From Thinopyrum elongatum (taxonomy: Eukaryota; Streptophyta; Magnoliopsida; Poales; Poaceae): a stretch of 64,000 bases of DNA. Where the stretch lies: assembly GCA_011799875.1 (NCBI GenBank), contig CM022300.1, forward strand, positions 108,575,201 through 108,639,200, given 5' to 3'. This document shows positions 10,636 through 22,016 of this stretch, in pieces (positions within the stretch are counted from its first letter, which is position 1; the number at the start of each line of letters is the position of its first letter). The notes under the pieces are model-generated. The model was not told the origin of the DNA. It saw nothing but the letters and a program-made list of their open reading frames with translations, and ran no database searches. The position numbers and the translations under genes were made by a program.

Positions 10636-12976
10636 CTAAGAGTTGTTTCTCGAAGAAGTGCGAGCATAATCAAAGGAATATGCATTGAAATTCTTTCCAG
10701 ACGAATGAGTGTAATGGTTAGATGAGGTATGCATGTACTCATTCCGTTGAGCCTTCGTGAGTATGTATCGAGCATTTTCAGCCTGCATGGTCAGCAAAAT
10801 AGTAACAGGTAATGCCTCAATAGTTTTCTTTGGAACCCAGATGGTTTTCTTCGAGGGACCATTCCTGTTGTTTGGTCCAACATAGCGAGCAACAGCCTCA
10901 CCACATTGGTTCTTGAACAACTTATAGTTGTCCAGAGAATCATCATATGAATATTCAGGAATGGGACAATCATATCCCGAGAGTAAAGCAGGGTCGAGCG
11001 TTTTGCTCTTTGCAAGCACCCATATAGTGTGAGGATATTGCTCAGGTTCCCAGTAGGAGCCATTTTCATTCAGTTTCCCATTCGAAACTGACACCTTCCC
11101 ATCACACATGGTTGGGTGCCCTTTGAGACTTTTGAACACTCCTGTCTGAAGAAGATCCTTCAACCTAGCATTTTCATCAGACACGGGTCCATTTTTCTCG
11201 ACCGAGGGATTTGCATTCATACCATTCGAGGTAGAGTTCATTTCAGCATTATAGAGTATTCAACATTACAAACACTTCAAGCAAGGTGGCACGAACACTT
11301 AAGGTTGCTCCTTGAGTTTTTGTGTGAGAAGAGAATTTTCTCTAATATAATAAAATCATCATGAGCCTCTCTCAGCGACTCGAGTTCCTATTTCCTTTTC
11401 AGGTAATCATAAGTCAAACTCTCATGGTCGGCCGAGAGAAAATCATGACGATTGGTTAGCTCTTCCATTCATGACTCGGGAGCAGAATGCTCCTCTATCA
11501 ACAACTGGTTTTCTCCATCTCCTCAACCAAAAACCCTTCAGATTTCCTTAGTGTTTTCTCAATTTTCTCAAGAGAGTTTTGTTGCTTGTGAGCACTTTTG
11601 ATCAGTTTAGCATGGTCATCCTCATCCAAAGAAAATTGATCATTGGTGTAAACCTTGTGATGTTTGGAAGGTACCTTTTCGTTTGGGACCTTGGCCATGA
11701 AGCAGTAGGCAGGAGACTCGTTGTCGCTCGAGTGATTCTCGAAGAAGTTCGACGCTGGAGTAGTGATGCATGCGATGCTGGCCATACCAAAGTACAAATC
11801 ATCTTCGGATTCAGCAACTTCTTCGGAGTCAGATGATTCTTCTTCTTTGGAGTCCATCTCCTTCCCAATGTATATCTTGGCCTTGCAAGAGGTATTCTTG
11901 CGGTTAGACGAGGACTTGGAGGGATTCGGTGAAGAAGATCTTGACGAGGACTTGAGCTGTCCTTCTTCTTGAAGATATTCTTCGTTTTCTTCTCATCGTC
12001 TGAATTGTAGTTCTTGCTTTTTCCTTCTCCATGGTTGCTGCTTCCCAAATCAAATCTTCCATTGGCACGAATTTCAGCTTCCCAGAGGGGGCAGTCTGAA
12101 ATGCAATGTGCTGGCTTTTTGCACTTGAAACAGGTGTAATCTCCGGTTGGTTTAGACAAAAACTTGGAGCTGCCAGAATTGCTAGATCCTTTCCTCTGAA
12201 ACTGATTTTTCTTTCGGAAGCGCTGAAATCATTTTGTGATCAGCGCGAGATCCTTAGATCCTTTCAGGGTCATCGGAATCTTCTTCGGCATTGTCTTCTG
12301 AAGAAGTTTCAACCACAGCCTTGAGTGCGTGACTTTTCCGGTGACTTGTGCCATAGAGATCTCTATTTTCTTCTTCTTGTTCCTCGTGAGTGTTAAGCCT
12401 TTCCTTGATATCAGCGGAGTCGAGAACTTTGAAATCGGCTCGTTCGCGAATCATTAGAACTAGAGTGTCAAATGAACTATATAGAGATCGGAGCAACTTC
12501 TTCACAACTTCGTGATCAGTGATATCTTTGGCACCGAGACCTTGCAGCTCATTTACAATGTCACTCAGTCGATCGAAGGTTTGCTGACAACTTTCATTGT
12601 CAATTCTCTTGAACTGGTTGAACTTCACCCGAAGGGTATCAAGGCGAGCTTCCTTCTGAGTCGAAACCCCCTAATTGATATTTTCGAGAATGTCCCACAA
12701 TTCCTTCGCAGTTTCACACTCACGATAGGGAAGAAATTAAGCACGAGAGAGATGGCCATCAATTTCATCTTTGGCTTGAGCATCCATCTGGATTAGTTTC
12801 TTCTCTTGGTCAGTAGGGACCTGAGGAACTTCAACCACATAACCATTCTGCACCACACTTCACATCTCATCATCTATTGCTTGAAGACGGATCTTCATCT
12901 TCTCCTTCCAGAAGGGATAGTCCATCCCAACGAAGATGGGGATCTTGAGGTGCGACTTGAAGCTCACTGAAGACAT
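10636..12976 (-). pseudogene. gag and pre-protease region of element D, multiply broken
   Basis: Gag starts at 12976 (MSSVSFKSHL), with a typical DUF4219/UBN2 beginning that includes GMDYPFWKEKMKIRLQ. An early stop follows at the end of IDDEM. The UBN2 core continues at 12628-12254 (CQQTFDRLSDIVNELQ), then a CCHC zinc knuckle near 12120 (CFKCKKPAHCISDC), an acidic region at 11857-11498, and a segment at 11241-10636 with GSYWEPEQYPHTIWVLAK and WVPKKTIEALP. The last segment is characteristic of SIRE/Maximus polyproteins just upstream of protease. Several stops and at least two frameshifts separate the pieces. Confidence 0.75.
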
Positions 12977-13029
12977 ACTTAAACTCCAAGGTTGGTAGAC
13001 CAAAATGAGCAGAGTCAAGGAGTATATTA

Positions 13030-13040
13030 CTCTGATACCA
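13030..13040 (-). promoter_or_regulatory. Primer binding site of element D
   Basis: The minus strand reads TGGTATCAGAG, a match to the initiator-methionine tRNA primer site, directly inside the LTR. Confidence 0.7.
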
Positions 13041-13042
13041 AT

Positions 13043-14320
13043 TATAGAAACGAAGTATGTCTACGAGAGGCGGGCGGGTGAATGGGAGCTTTAAATTTTC
13101 TTTCGGAAACTTCAAAACTCTCGGAACCTAGCAGCGGAGCAAATGAAAACAGAGTTCAGTGAGCGAATACAAACTAACGAACGAGAACTAAAACATGCAT
13201 CGAAAGGAATCACATGATCGAAACATATCATACAACATTGAGAGAATGTAAATAAGAGGAGTAGAGGTGACCAGTGATGCTCGTTGACAACAAGGTATTT
13301 GGTAGACCAGTTCGCCCTTCTGCAAAAGGACTACATCTGGTTGGAGGGGTTGTGATTTAACACAGAAGATAAAATCTTTTCGCCCTATTCTCCTCGACAA
13401 TTGATTTGTCAATCAATGTCGATCGTTCGTGGTAGATACTTGAGGTGATCTTCGAACCTTTATAGACTTCTTCTTTGAGAACCAAATCACTCTTGGTCTC
13501 TGAAGAAATTGACACCTAACCGTCTAGAGAGTTCGCAACTCTCAAGAATAATAGATGGAGCGTACTGGACTTAGATTCGAGTGATGCTAAACCACTATCT
13601 AATTTTTCGACTCTGTGGTTTTTCTCTCGATGGATTTTAAACTCAAATCACTCAGGAGAGAGAGCTGCTCACACAAACTTCTCGGAATCAAACGGATCAG
13701 CCAACGGACAATGTTGGTGCGGGGTGGATATTTATAGCCGCAACCCTCCCTAATGGGAAATGACCATTTTGGACACGCAGTCCAGCCAATGGCCAACCGA
13801 CACGTTCTCAACGATCGGATTTTGGGAGCAACAGGAACATTATTTGAGGAACAAGTAATGCTAACTCCTCGGTCCGAATCAAATCTCTCGCAGCGAAGAA
13901 CAACGTCTCTGGCTGGCGAGTATTTATTCGGAGCACAAAGTGATTTCTCTCTCAATTCACGTAGGATTGGGTTTAGCATCATAGAATCAAAACTTCGAAC
14001 ACGATACCCCTCTTAATATTATGGTGGTCATATGACTCAATAAAGAGAAAGAAGAAGAACGAAATAAATGCTACGTCTTCACTTCGTCTTCAACTTCTCG
14101 ACTGCAGTCAATTTCTTCGGACAGACACCGAACCAATTGCTTTGCATCAACAATTTTTGGGGGTCACTCTCGACAGCATAATCTTCGGTGATAATCCTTG
14201 CTGCTACGCAGGAGATTATCTTTGGAGTTTGTGCCAAACTCCACATAACTTCAGGGACCTGTTACTCTGTGTGCACTAGCAAACACACTAGTCCCTCACT
14301 GTTTATGACAACAATCGACA
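13043..14320 (-). repeat. 5' LTR of element D
   Basis: This LTR of about 1.28 kb begins on the minus strand with TGTCGATTGTTGTCATAAAC at 14320. A minus-strand TATA box, CTATAAATA, lies at 13737-13729. The inner boundary is set by the primer site; the expected CA end is not clear, so the 13043 end is approximate. Confidence 0.6.
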
Positions 14321-14689
14321 TAAGGAGGCAAATCATTGCACCGACAAACTATGATTAGTTTTGCTTTATCGTATTTGTATCGAACTGTTGAATTGTGATG
14401 AATTTGTATCGTATGATCGACCTGATGGATCGGAAGGATCTAAGGATCCACACTTGAGGTGTGTGGATGTACGGCATGCCAAATGAGAGATCGCCCGGCG
14501 CTGTCCCTATGTCTTTCTGTAGTGACTAATGGTAGTCAGCTTTGTATCACTGATGCAGAAATCAGTATGCTGAGGAAACATTTGCACACACTATCTTTCA
14601 CCAGCTGTATGGTGCACGGTGGTAGGCACATATATATAATGACATGCTTCCCTAGATAAAAATCCAGCGGCAAACCAATCTATGGTTGG
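14321..14689. other. Unassigned spacer
   Basis: No gene or complete repeat is recognised between element D and the dispersed repeat remnant. Confidence 0.3.
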
Positions 14690-14863
14690 ATGCTCATGAG
14701 GACACTGGTATCCTTAGCCACCAGAGTTGAAGTCTTAAACTTGATTGGTGCTTGTATTTTCTGTTTTTAGTTCAGGCCTTCCGATGATGTGCATTCAACG
14801 GGTGAAGATGTTCCCGTCAATTACAAAGGCATCCATAGCAATTTCGTCAATCTCTAGATGATA
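14690..14863 (+). repeat. Left half of a dispersed repeat split by the Helitron
   Basis: From about 14765 ('caggccttccgatgatgtgc') to 14863 this matches the uninterrupted copy near 60825-60905, including the shared 'cttcgtcaatctc' block. The matching right half resumes at 20241 after the Helitron. This repeat is common in Triticeae and probably comes from the 3' region of a LINE; that class is inference. Confidence 0.7.
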
Positions 14864-14873
14864 CTAGTAGAAC

Positions 14874-14893
14874 GCCCGTGCGTTGCCACGGGC
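14874..14893 (-). other. Helitron 3'-terminal hairpin
   Basis: GCCCGTG at 14874-14880 pairs with CACGGGC at 14887-14893 around the loop CGTTGC. Together with CTAG at 14864-14867 it forms the Helitron 3' end, read on the minus strand. Confidence 0.8.
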
Positions 14894-15540
14894 CTTTTTC
14901 CCAATTGCTCTTCTAATTGCAAGGCATATCAACTTTCGCATGTATATATGTTTCTAATTGCCCGCGCGTTGCCACGTGTTTTTTAATTTGTTTTCCTGAT
15001 TGCACATATGAATACAATGCATATCTGTGTCTCACTCCCCCACTCTGTCTAACACCCTCCATCTCTCTCCCATCCTCTCTCTGTCTGAAAATCATGAGGC
15101 ATTAATCACAACCTAAGCATGGCACACAAATGCTCCAATCCCTCTTAGGCATGGCAAATAGAAGACTTTTTACAAAGAACATATGAAGTTCATTTTAGTA
15201 TGATACCCAAATCATGAGGCACGAATGCTTGTTCTCCTTAAAATTTTCCGATATAAACAAAATTTATGTTGGAACATCATTATGCGAAATTTGGGAGCCA
15301 TTCCACCTTTTTGTGAACAGAAAAAGGAAAGGAACGGACTTATTTGCCTCCTATACATGCCTCATGGACATTAAAACATAATAAGAAAGTATGTAATATG
15401 TTGTCATTTCATATGATACGCTACACATCATATAGATTGGTCAAATAAACCATCTTCTTGTAAATGTCAAGACAAGAGATTATATGGTTAATAATTAATA
15501 GATTGGAAATAAATAGAAAAGTTATACAAAACTAACCTCA

Positions 15541-15770
15541 CATCATATAGATGTATTCCTTTTGTGAGAAAGTACGTGGATGAAATTTAACACCACATTG
15601 GCGACTATTGTGCGGTCAGGAATATAATGCTCATCACATAATAAGATGTCCTCGACGGTGGTGGTTGCGGCTTCCCCTCTGAGAAGGGTGGCCCAATTAG
15701 TTGCTGGTGAGCGATGACACCGCACGGTTACAAGACTCTCTCCATGATCCTCAACAAATTCCAACACCCA
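15541..15770 (-). other. Coding-like segment inside the Helitron, unassigned
   Basis: A 74-residue minus-strand frame (starting MLEFVEDHGESLVTVRCH) stands out from its AT-rich surroundings by higher GC content. It could be a captured exon fragment. I do not recognise the protein, and there is no start context or continuation. Confidence 0.25.
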
Positions 15771-17049
15771 CTGTAAAATATTACTCTTGGTTCATGTTGC
15801 TCGACAAAAACAGGGGACAGCACAATTAGTTTCCTCATTTACACAGAAGCTCACTTCATGACAATATATCATGTTTACTACCCAAGGAAATTTATACTAT
15901 GTTTTGAATAAAGGGAATAACCAAATGTGGAGATGAACAAGATATCTAGCTCCTACCAAGAACTCAAAGATTTATTGTTCAGGGAGAGGCCTTTGACAAA
16001 GAATATTTTTCATAGAAAGATGGCATATATTTAGAAATGGTTTAATATTGTAGATGGAATAGTAAAATTTCAATGCCATGATGGGATAAATTTTAGGTCT
16101 CAGTTCGGGAGGAAGAGCCGATGATAAGCACAAAGATGGATATGCATGACAAATAGTATCTTTCTCGAAGTATTTGTACACATGAAAAAAATATTTCTGC
16201 CAAATGTTGATTGCAATTTTAGGAAAGCTATTACAAGTGTATTGCAGTGTTGACATCAAGAATTTTTGTGCCCACATGCTTATTGGACGTCTGAATAATT
16301 TACATAGAAAAATTATAGAAGCTTCTATAGCATTTTTAGAGACATAATTTGAATCCCATGGAACTCCATTGCTGGCTAAGTTGACCAAATCCTAATCTAA
16401 TACAGGCAAAATCAGTGACCAGAGAACTATATCTTTCTGATGCTTAACCTACAGAACTCTATTACTACTTAACTTGATCAACTAAATCCTTTTGTGTTGT
16501 CCGTTTGATCATTAGTATTTATTTTTTATGGACCATATGTTCCCGATGCTAATGCCTCCTTTTGTGTTGTTCTTTTGATCATTAGTATTTATTTTCACCA
16601 TAAAGCTAGATGTCAGGTTCTATTATTGCCAAATACAGTACTGCTCTGCTTACATCATGATATACTATGTCTTGGTTGTAAAGTTCAAAGAACCTTAAAA
16701 TATTTTCTATAAAATATTACATACCAATTTTTACTTCTAAGAGTCTCGTAACTTGCATGGAGCATATGAAACTATATGTAAGAATGTACACACAAAAATG
16801 GCATTGTCTTTTTGATATTCTTGATCATGCAGCTGTCAAGGAATGCTTCTGCATGACTTGCACCAAAATATACATGTGACCTAATCCCCGATTCTATGTG
16901 AATTCAACAAAGTGCATATTTCCAATATCTAAAAGACTATCAAAATAACATACGAATAGTTATTTTGCATCTCTGAAGCTGCTAATGTTTTCTATTAAGT
17001 AATCAAATCTCCACTCAATAATTCAACTCACAAAAACTTTATTTACCGT

Positions 17050-17270
17050 CTGATTAGTTGAGACTTGAGAGAGCCACATGCTCCTTACCATGGAAGAGCA
17101 CAATCAGAGACGCCGAAACGTTCGTAGATGTAGGAGAGAGGCACCTTGTCGTCGGAGGCTGTAGATGGCAGGGAGTAGGAATCCGGGCGTGGTTGGTGGC
17201 CCCGGGGGCTTGGTCGGTGGAGAGCATCGTGGTCGAGACGACCAACTTGAGGTAAAAATATGATCCAAGA
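17050..17270 (-). other. GC-rich coding-like segment inside the Helitron
   Basis: Overlapping frames on the minus strand are rich in Pro, Arg and Ser. The base composition differs sharply from the flanking AT-rich DNA. It is probably a fragment of a captured gene or UTR; identity unknown. Confidence 0.25.
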
Positions 17271-18839
17271 GACATGTACAGGAACTGCCAATAAGATAAT
17301 TGATGGCTATATGAAACATCTGAAATTTTAAGAACAAAATATGATCTAAGAAAGTGACACACTTCTGCATGTATCTAATAAAAAAATCCACAGGAAAGAT
17401 AACCTCTATTAACTGAACATTGCCAGTTCCACTCCAGATGTGTTATCAATAGGCACTCAGTCCAGCACATCTCTATTGTCACGGATCAATAGAAAGCAAA
17501 CATGCAGCCACATTTATGTGGGCTTACTCCTATCATACTTTGCATAGTAAAAACTGAGACTACACATGGCTAGATAATGAGATTCCTTTGCATCATCGCA
17601 TTCTTACTTTGAAATATGGTAGCAGCAATTATAAAGATAATAATATGTTATTTTTGGCACAACTAAAAATTCAGTGCATATATACCTGTACTCAACACCT
17701 GCTATCATGGTCTCACTCCATCTTGATAGAGTACCGATCAGGCAGCACCAAGTTGAGCAAAACCAACAAACTTCAGTCCTTATCTGCTGGATATCTTTTA
17801 GCATCAACAGTAAGGAAAGCATCTAAACAAATCTCAGCATTTCTAACTTCAAATTAACAGATGTACAACATGCATGTTGTATATAACGAACCTCGAACAA
17901 TTTTGGAATCATCTCTGCTAGAAATGTATCCATCGCACAGTTAGGAATATTTAATCTATGAAAGTGTAGTCAACACAAAGGACTCCACATTTAGTCTGAA
18001 TCATCCCTCAACTTTTTAGTTTGAACACCCCGAGGCATATAATTGTAGCCTGATGAAGACGACATTGCTCCACCCATACACAGTTGAGTCAGTGATGAAG
18101 TGGATTGTCAAAAAGAACACAGGGAAACAGTCATATCCATGTGTGGCATACTCAGATCCACCCTTTCTCATCACTATCTTTGTTCATGTTCTTTGCTGGT
18201 TAGTTTTCTCAGAATCGCCCGGGGCAGAGGAAGCTCTGTTCTAGAAAAAAAAACCTTTGTAAGGCCAGATAACCAAAAATTATTGTTTATACAAGAATAA
18301 AAATGATGAACTATGCAATAATTTCTTACTGATCTTGCAACAAGCTGACCCTTCCTAAACTTTCATAAGGTTGTGACAGATTCGTCTGACACGAAACATA
18401 CATAAAACAATATGTATTTAATGATTTTTACCTCATAATGGATATTTTTAGAAACTCAAAAGTATATATTTTGATAGCTCTACTCCAAAAGTATGAAATT
18501 CTCACGTTGCAAACCTAAAACAAAAGGTGAAATAAGGATCTCTTTTGGACATATCAAGAAAAAGAGGAAAGGTTATATGGCAGCGACAAATCGGAATCAT
18601 CTAAAGTTCAGCACACCAGTCTTTCAGCAAATGTACATGCAAAGCAATTTTCTCTCAGAGTGAACTCTGAACTCTTCTGTGCCACATGAAAATAAAACAT
18701 CAAATTACAGTAGAGAAAACATGGTGTATACATGTATGATTGGTGGCCCTATAAGAATCAGCAGAAAGAGATTGAGTTTATTAGAATTTGTTTTGTAAGG
18801 GCCTTAGAGGTTATATAATGAATAGAAGATTCAGGGAAA

Positions 18840-19440
18840 GTCATGGAGGAGAGCGCGATCAGATTGACACCTTCATCCCCAAACAATGAGCCCGAGCGTG
18901 ATAAAGGCTATTATGGAGCTGCGCGTCCCAACCTCCTGCCTGCAACCACCTCCTTGCTACAACACCAAATCAGGGGAGCATCGAGAGGGTCTATGCAGGT
19001 ACTGCCGCTGCTGCCCTACCACAAAAGCTTCTCTCCGAGTCGCGTGTTGCCGCACCCAACCTCAAGGACCTGCAGCACAACAACACGCAACATATCAGAC
19101 TCCCTCACTTTGTTGGAAAGAGGTAGGGGAATACGAACTGAGTGAGAGAAGGAGAGGATTAGGGTGTGGCCGGCGGCCGGATCAGCACCATCTTGACCCC
19201 TATGGTTGCAATCCCGAAAGGCCATGATCTCTTGCCCATGCCCTTCTTTACATCGTGGGCGAAGTAGCTCCGGACAGCAGCGTCGAATCCCTTGGTTGCC
19301 TAACCTCGAAGACGATCTGAAGGAGGCGCGAGGTGCAGCGATGTTCCTATGGCGAGTGGCGGCGTGCGAGTCGGATGGGGACGGGCGGGCGGCGGCGGCG
19401 TGCGAGTAGGAGACCCAGCTCTTGCTCAGGAGTTTGAAAA
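18840..19440 (-). other. GC-rich gene-like fragment near the Helitron 5' end
   Basis: A 142-residue minus-strand frame (19444-19016) and overlapping frames lie in a GC-rich block. Ser/Arg/His-rich sequence suggests a transit-peptide-like or untranslated 5' region of a captured gene, or a Helitron-encoded transcript leader. No domain is recognised. Confidence 0.3.
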
Positions 19441-19680
19441 GCAATGGGGCGTTGATTTTTTCTTTGAGGGGGCTCTATCGCTGATATGGTGGAGAGAAAA
19501 TCGGAAATCAAAGGAGATAACTCACGAGAGAGCCGAGCAAATAAAAGAGGTGGGACTGAACGAACGAGGGAGCCGAGCAAAACGAACGAACGACTACAAA
19601 ACCGACTATCACGATAAGATCTTTTTTTGTCAATGGTTTACTTATGAATTTCTTTAAATCCATTATTTGTTTCCTGAAAA

Positions 19681-19896
19681 TCTATTATTTGTTTCCTAAA
19701 GCAAATTGCATTAATGAGAGAGGTCCGTTGATTTGGCTAAGATAGGAAAGAATCTATTATTTGTTTCCTAAAGCAAATTGCATTAATGGGAGAGATCCGT
19801 TGATTTGGCTAAGGTAGGAAAGAATATATTATTTGTTTCCTAAAGCAAATTGCATTAATGAGAGAGATTTGTTGATTTGGCTAAGGTAGGAAAGTT
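19681..19896 (+). repeat. 72-bp tandem repeat, three units
   Basis: Three head-to-tail copies start at 19681, 19753 and 19825 with an exact 72-bp period and only a few substitutions. Each contains 'ttgtttcctaaagcaaattg'. A partial preceding unit is visible at about 19656-19676. The repeat lies in the Helitron, about 350-560 bp from its 5' end. Confidence 0.9.
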
Positions 19897-20240
19897 AGAT
19901 CCGTGATCTTTTGTCATTAGGAAAGTGTTGATTTTTTAAACAAAAGAGTGGAGAGAAAAATAAACCAATGAATAAGAAACCAGTGGGCGGGGGTGGTGGG
20001 AGGTGGGACGAAAATAAACCGGACGAAAATAAATCGTACCGTAGGTCTTTTTTCGTTGGTTAACCTTCGTAGGTCTATTTTTTTGTTACGTGGATGGGTG
20101 CGGGTTGGGGCCTCAGGAGGAGGTTTCTTCGGTTTCTGGTAGATAAGTCAGAGGTGGGAGGAGGTACCAAAAAAACCAGGGAAGGTGGGACTAAAAAAAC
20201 CTGGAAGCGAGACTACCAACTGCTCCATTAGAAGTAGAGA

Positions 20241-20310
20241 TGCCAGCTTAGTCTTTGGGATGTGCGGTAGGATATGCGTCCGTTTGTGTTAAAGAATAAA
20301 AAGTCCAGCG
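20241..20310 (+). repeat. Right half of the dispersed repeat split by the Helitron
   Basis: The sequence starting 'tgccagcttagtctttg' resumes the repeat interrupted at 14863; compare 'tgccgactcagtctctttg' at 60908. It decays within about 70 bp, with a later match at the 'tgcgtccgt' block. Confidence 0.7.
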
Positions 20311-20417
20311 GCGGTCGATATGTTGTCTCCCATTTTTTGTAACAAATCTACTGATCCTCCGAGAATTAAAGGCCGGTCGAATCGCGATCCCAGCAATCGA
20401 GATCTGGCCGTTGTCAC

Positions 20418-22016
20418 ATGGAAACCTCCCAGGCCTCCGCCGCCGACCTGTCTGGGGCCGCCGCCGAGTACCCTCGCTGGGTGATGTTCGATGACGGCGT
20501 TAGCTATCGCCACGGGAAAGCGGGGCCCTGCCTCAGCCCCGCTGACTACAGGACTGTGACGTACGCTCGCACCTCCACCGGCTACCCCGTCCACGTCTCC
20601 TTCCGCCTCGCCGCGCCGCCGGCGGTTTCGCCCCTGAACCTCCACCACGGCCTATTGCCGGACGGGGTGCAAATCTTCCCCAGCGTGATCGCGGCCCACG
20701 GCGACTCTGTACTCTTATGTCTGCACATGGAGGACAGGCACTACGTGAACGACGCGACCGACTACTTCGTCTACAATGCCGGCGACCCCTCCCGACCGCC
20801 GTCGTTATCGCTTCTACCCCCTTGTTACATGAGTGATGAGACGGGGTTCCTTGGCCGCCGGCCGCAGCTGAATATGGATCGGAAAGAAACAGGCATCCTG
20901 CGACGCGGCGACCGGGAGTTTGTGTTGGCGGTGATCTGTTTTATCCAAATTGTTGATGATGGCGGGGCAGGGGTGGTGGTAGCCGATCTCCGCGTGCTCC
21001 GGTCCCGCGATTTGCACTGGAAGATCAAGCGCCTTCGCGTCCACCACGACGTCAACAATGGCGAGGTAACTTCTTACTGTTGCTGGGACTACTGGGGGAC
21101 CGACAGGGTCATCCCCGTCGGCGACCGTTTCTTTTACTGGGTCGACCTGTACAAGGGCATCGTCTTCTCCGACATGTCACAGGAGGACCCCGAGCTGAGG
21201 TTCCTGCCTCTGCCCGTGGAGCCCGTCGTCCGTCGACGTGAGGACTGGGACAGGCCCGAGTCCTCCCGGAGCGTGTGCTTCACCGGCGGCGGGGCCACGG
21301 TGAAGTTCGTCCATGTCTCTCCTCGCTGCTGCTGCGGAGGCCCTGGCGCCACCGAGTGCGCGCTTTCTCGCCATGCATTCACCGTCACCACCTGGACCCT
21401 GAGGAGGACGAAGGGCCGCGACATGGGATGGGAGAAGGACGCCGTGATCGACTGCAGCGACCCCTGGGACCTCGACGCCTACCGGCTTCTCCCTCGCCTG
21501 CCGATGGATTTCCCCGTCGTGAGCATCGAAGATCCCGACGTCGTCTGCTTCCTGGTGTCCGAGCACGATCACCTCCACCGTGACGGCGATAAGACAACAT
21601 GGGTGGCCATGGTCGACACGAGAAGGAAGACGCTGCTCAGAACTACCATCCTCTCCAAGGAGAAATACTATCACGGGAAAGCTTTCCTTCCCAGCCAGGT
21701 GTCGAGCTACCTCAATACTTCGCCGGGCAGCAACAACCGTAAGCTGCCGGCAAGAGAAAGCCGGTGCGCCAATGACACTGTCGACGTGCCACCGGCGGCG
21801 ACAAAGTGTGTGGCTTCTCCTGATCAGGATGTCTTGACGGCGCTGCTGGAGATACCCGGGTTGACTCACGATGAGATGTTGAGAGCGTACGGCGTTCTTG
21901 CCTCAGACGATCGGCGCAGGTACCAGTCTCTCGTGGCACTCCCGATGGATATGAGGAAGGACTACTGCTGCATGTTGGTGGACATTGGGACGAACAAGCA
22001 GGCTAAACTCCAGTGA
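20418..22016 (+). CDS. DUF1618 domain protein, intact single-exon gene
   Basis: An uninterrupted 532-residue frame runs from the ATG at 20418 to the TGA at 22014. It is strongly GC-rich, as usual for single-exon grass genes. The central part (about residues 185-300) has the DUF1618 pattern: VVADLRVLRSRDLHWKIKRL, then RVIPVGDRFFYWVDLYKGIV and FSDM, then PELRFLPLP. DUF1618 proteins form a large grass family of unknown biochemical function, often compared to F-box-associated proteins; no F-box, signal peptide or membrane segment is visible here. The N-terminal 30 residues are Ala-rich. The first ATG is the only one fitting the conserved start (YPRWVMFDDGVSY follows). A polyadenylation-like AATAAA lies at 22116-22121. 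The Helitron end is only 178 bp upstream, so the promoter probably includes transposon DNA. Confidence 0.9.
   Translation: METSQASAADLSGAAAEYPRWVMFDDGVSYRHGKAGPCLSPADYRTVTYARTSTGYPVHVSFRLAAPPAVSPLNLHHGLLPDGVQIFPSVIAAHGDSVLLCLHMEDRHYVNDATDYFVYNAGDPSRPPSLSLLPPCYMSDETGFLGRRPQLNMDRKETGILRRGDREFVLAVICFIQIVDDGGAGVVVADLRVLRSRDLHWKIKRLRVHHDVNNGEVTSYCCWDYWGTDRVIPVGDRFFYWVDLYKGIVFSDMSQEDPELRFLPLPVEPVVRRREDWDRPESSRSVCFTGGGATVKFVHVSPRCCCGGPGATECALSRHAFTVTTWTLRRTKGRDMGWEKDAVIDCSDPWDLDAYRLLPRLPMDFPVVSIEDPDVVCFLVSEHDHLHRDGDKTTWVAMVDTRRKTLLRTTILSKEKYYHGKAFLPSQVSSYLNTSPGSNNRKLPARESRCANDTVDVPPAATKCVASPDQDVLTALLEIPGLTHDEMLRAYGVLASDDRRRYQSLVALPMDMRKDYCCMLVDIGTNKQAKLQ

Larger units (their letters stand above)
10636..14320 (-). 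mobile_element. Degraded Copia element D, Maximus/SIRE-like, 3' part missing
   Basis: A minus-strand element reads leftwards from its 5' LTR (14320-13043) to a primer binding site near 13040-13030, gag from 12976, and the region just before the protease, ending at 10636. Protein wording (below) matches the SIRE/Maximus lineage rather than the Angela-type copies elsewhere. Protease, integrase, RT, RNase H and the 3' LTR are absent, so the copy was truncated at about 10636. Confidence 0.75.
14864..20240 (-). mobile_element. Non-autonomous Helitron, 5,377 bp, complete ends
   Basis: On the minus strand it begins TCTCTACTTCTAATGG at 20240 and ends in CTAG at 14864. A perfect 7-bp hairpin with a 6-base loop sits six bases before the CTAG, and insertion is between A and T. 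These are the classic Helitron termini. The empty site is confirmed inside this window: 14765-14863 joined to 20241 onward aligns with the continuous repeat near 60825-61010. No Rep/helicase frame is present, so it is non-autonomous. It contains GC-rich coding-like pieces near 17050-17270 and 18840-19430 that may be captured gene fragments; none was identified. Confidence 0.85.

Noticed and set aside
21177..21869. 230-codon minus-strand frame
   Set aside because: Antisense to the DUF1618 gene in GC-rich sequence, where long shadow frames are expected.
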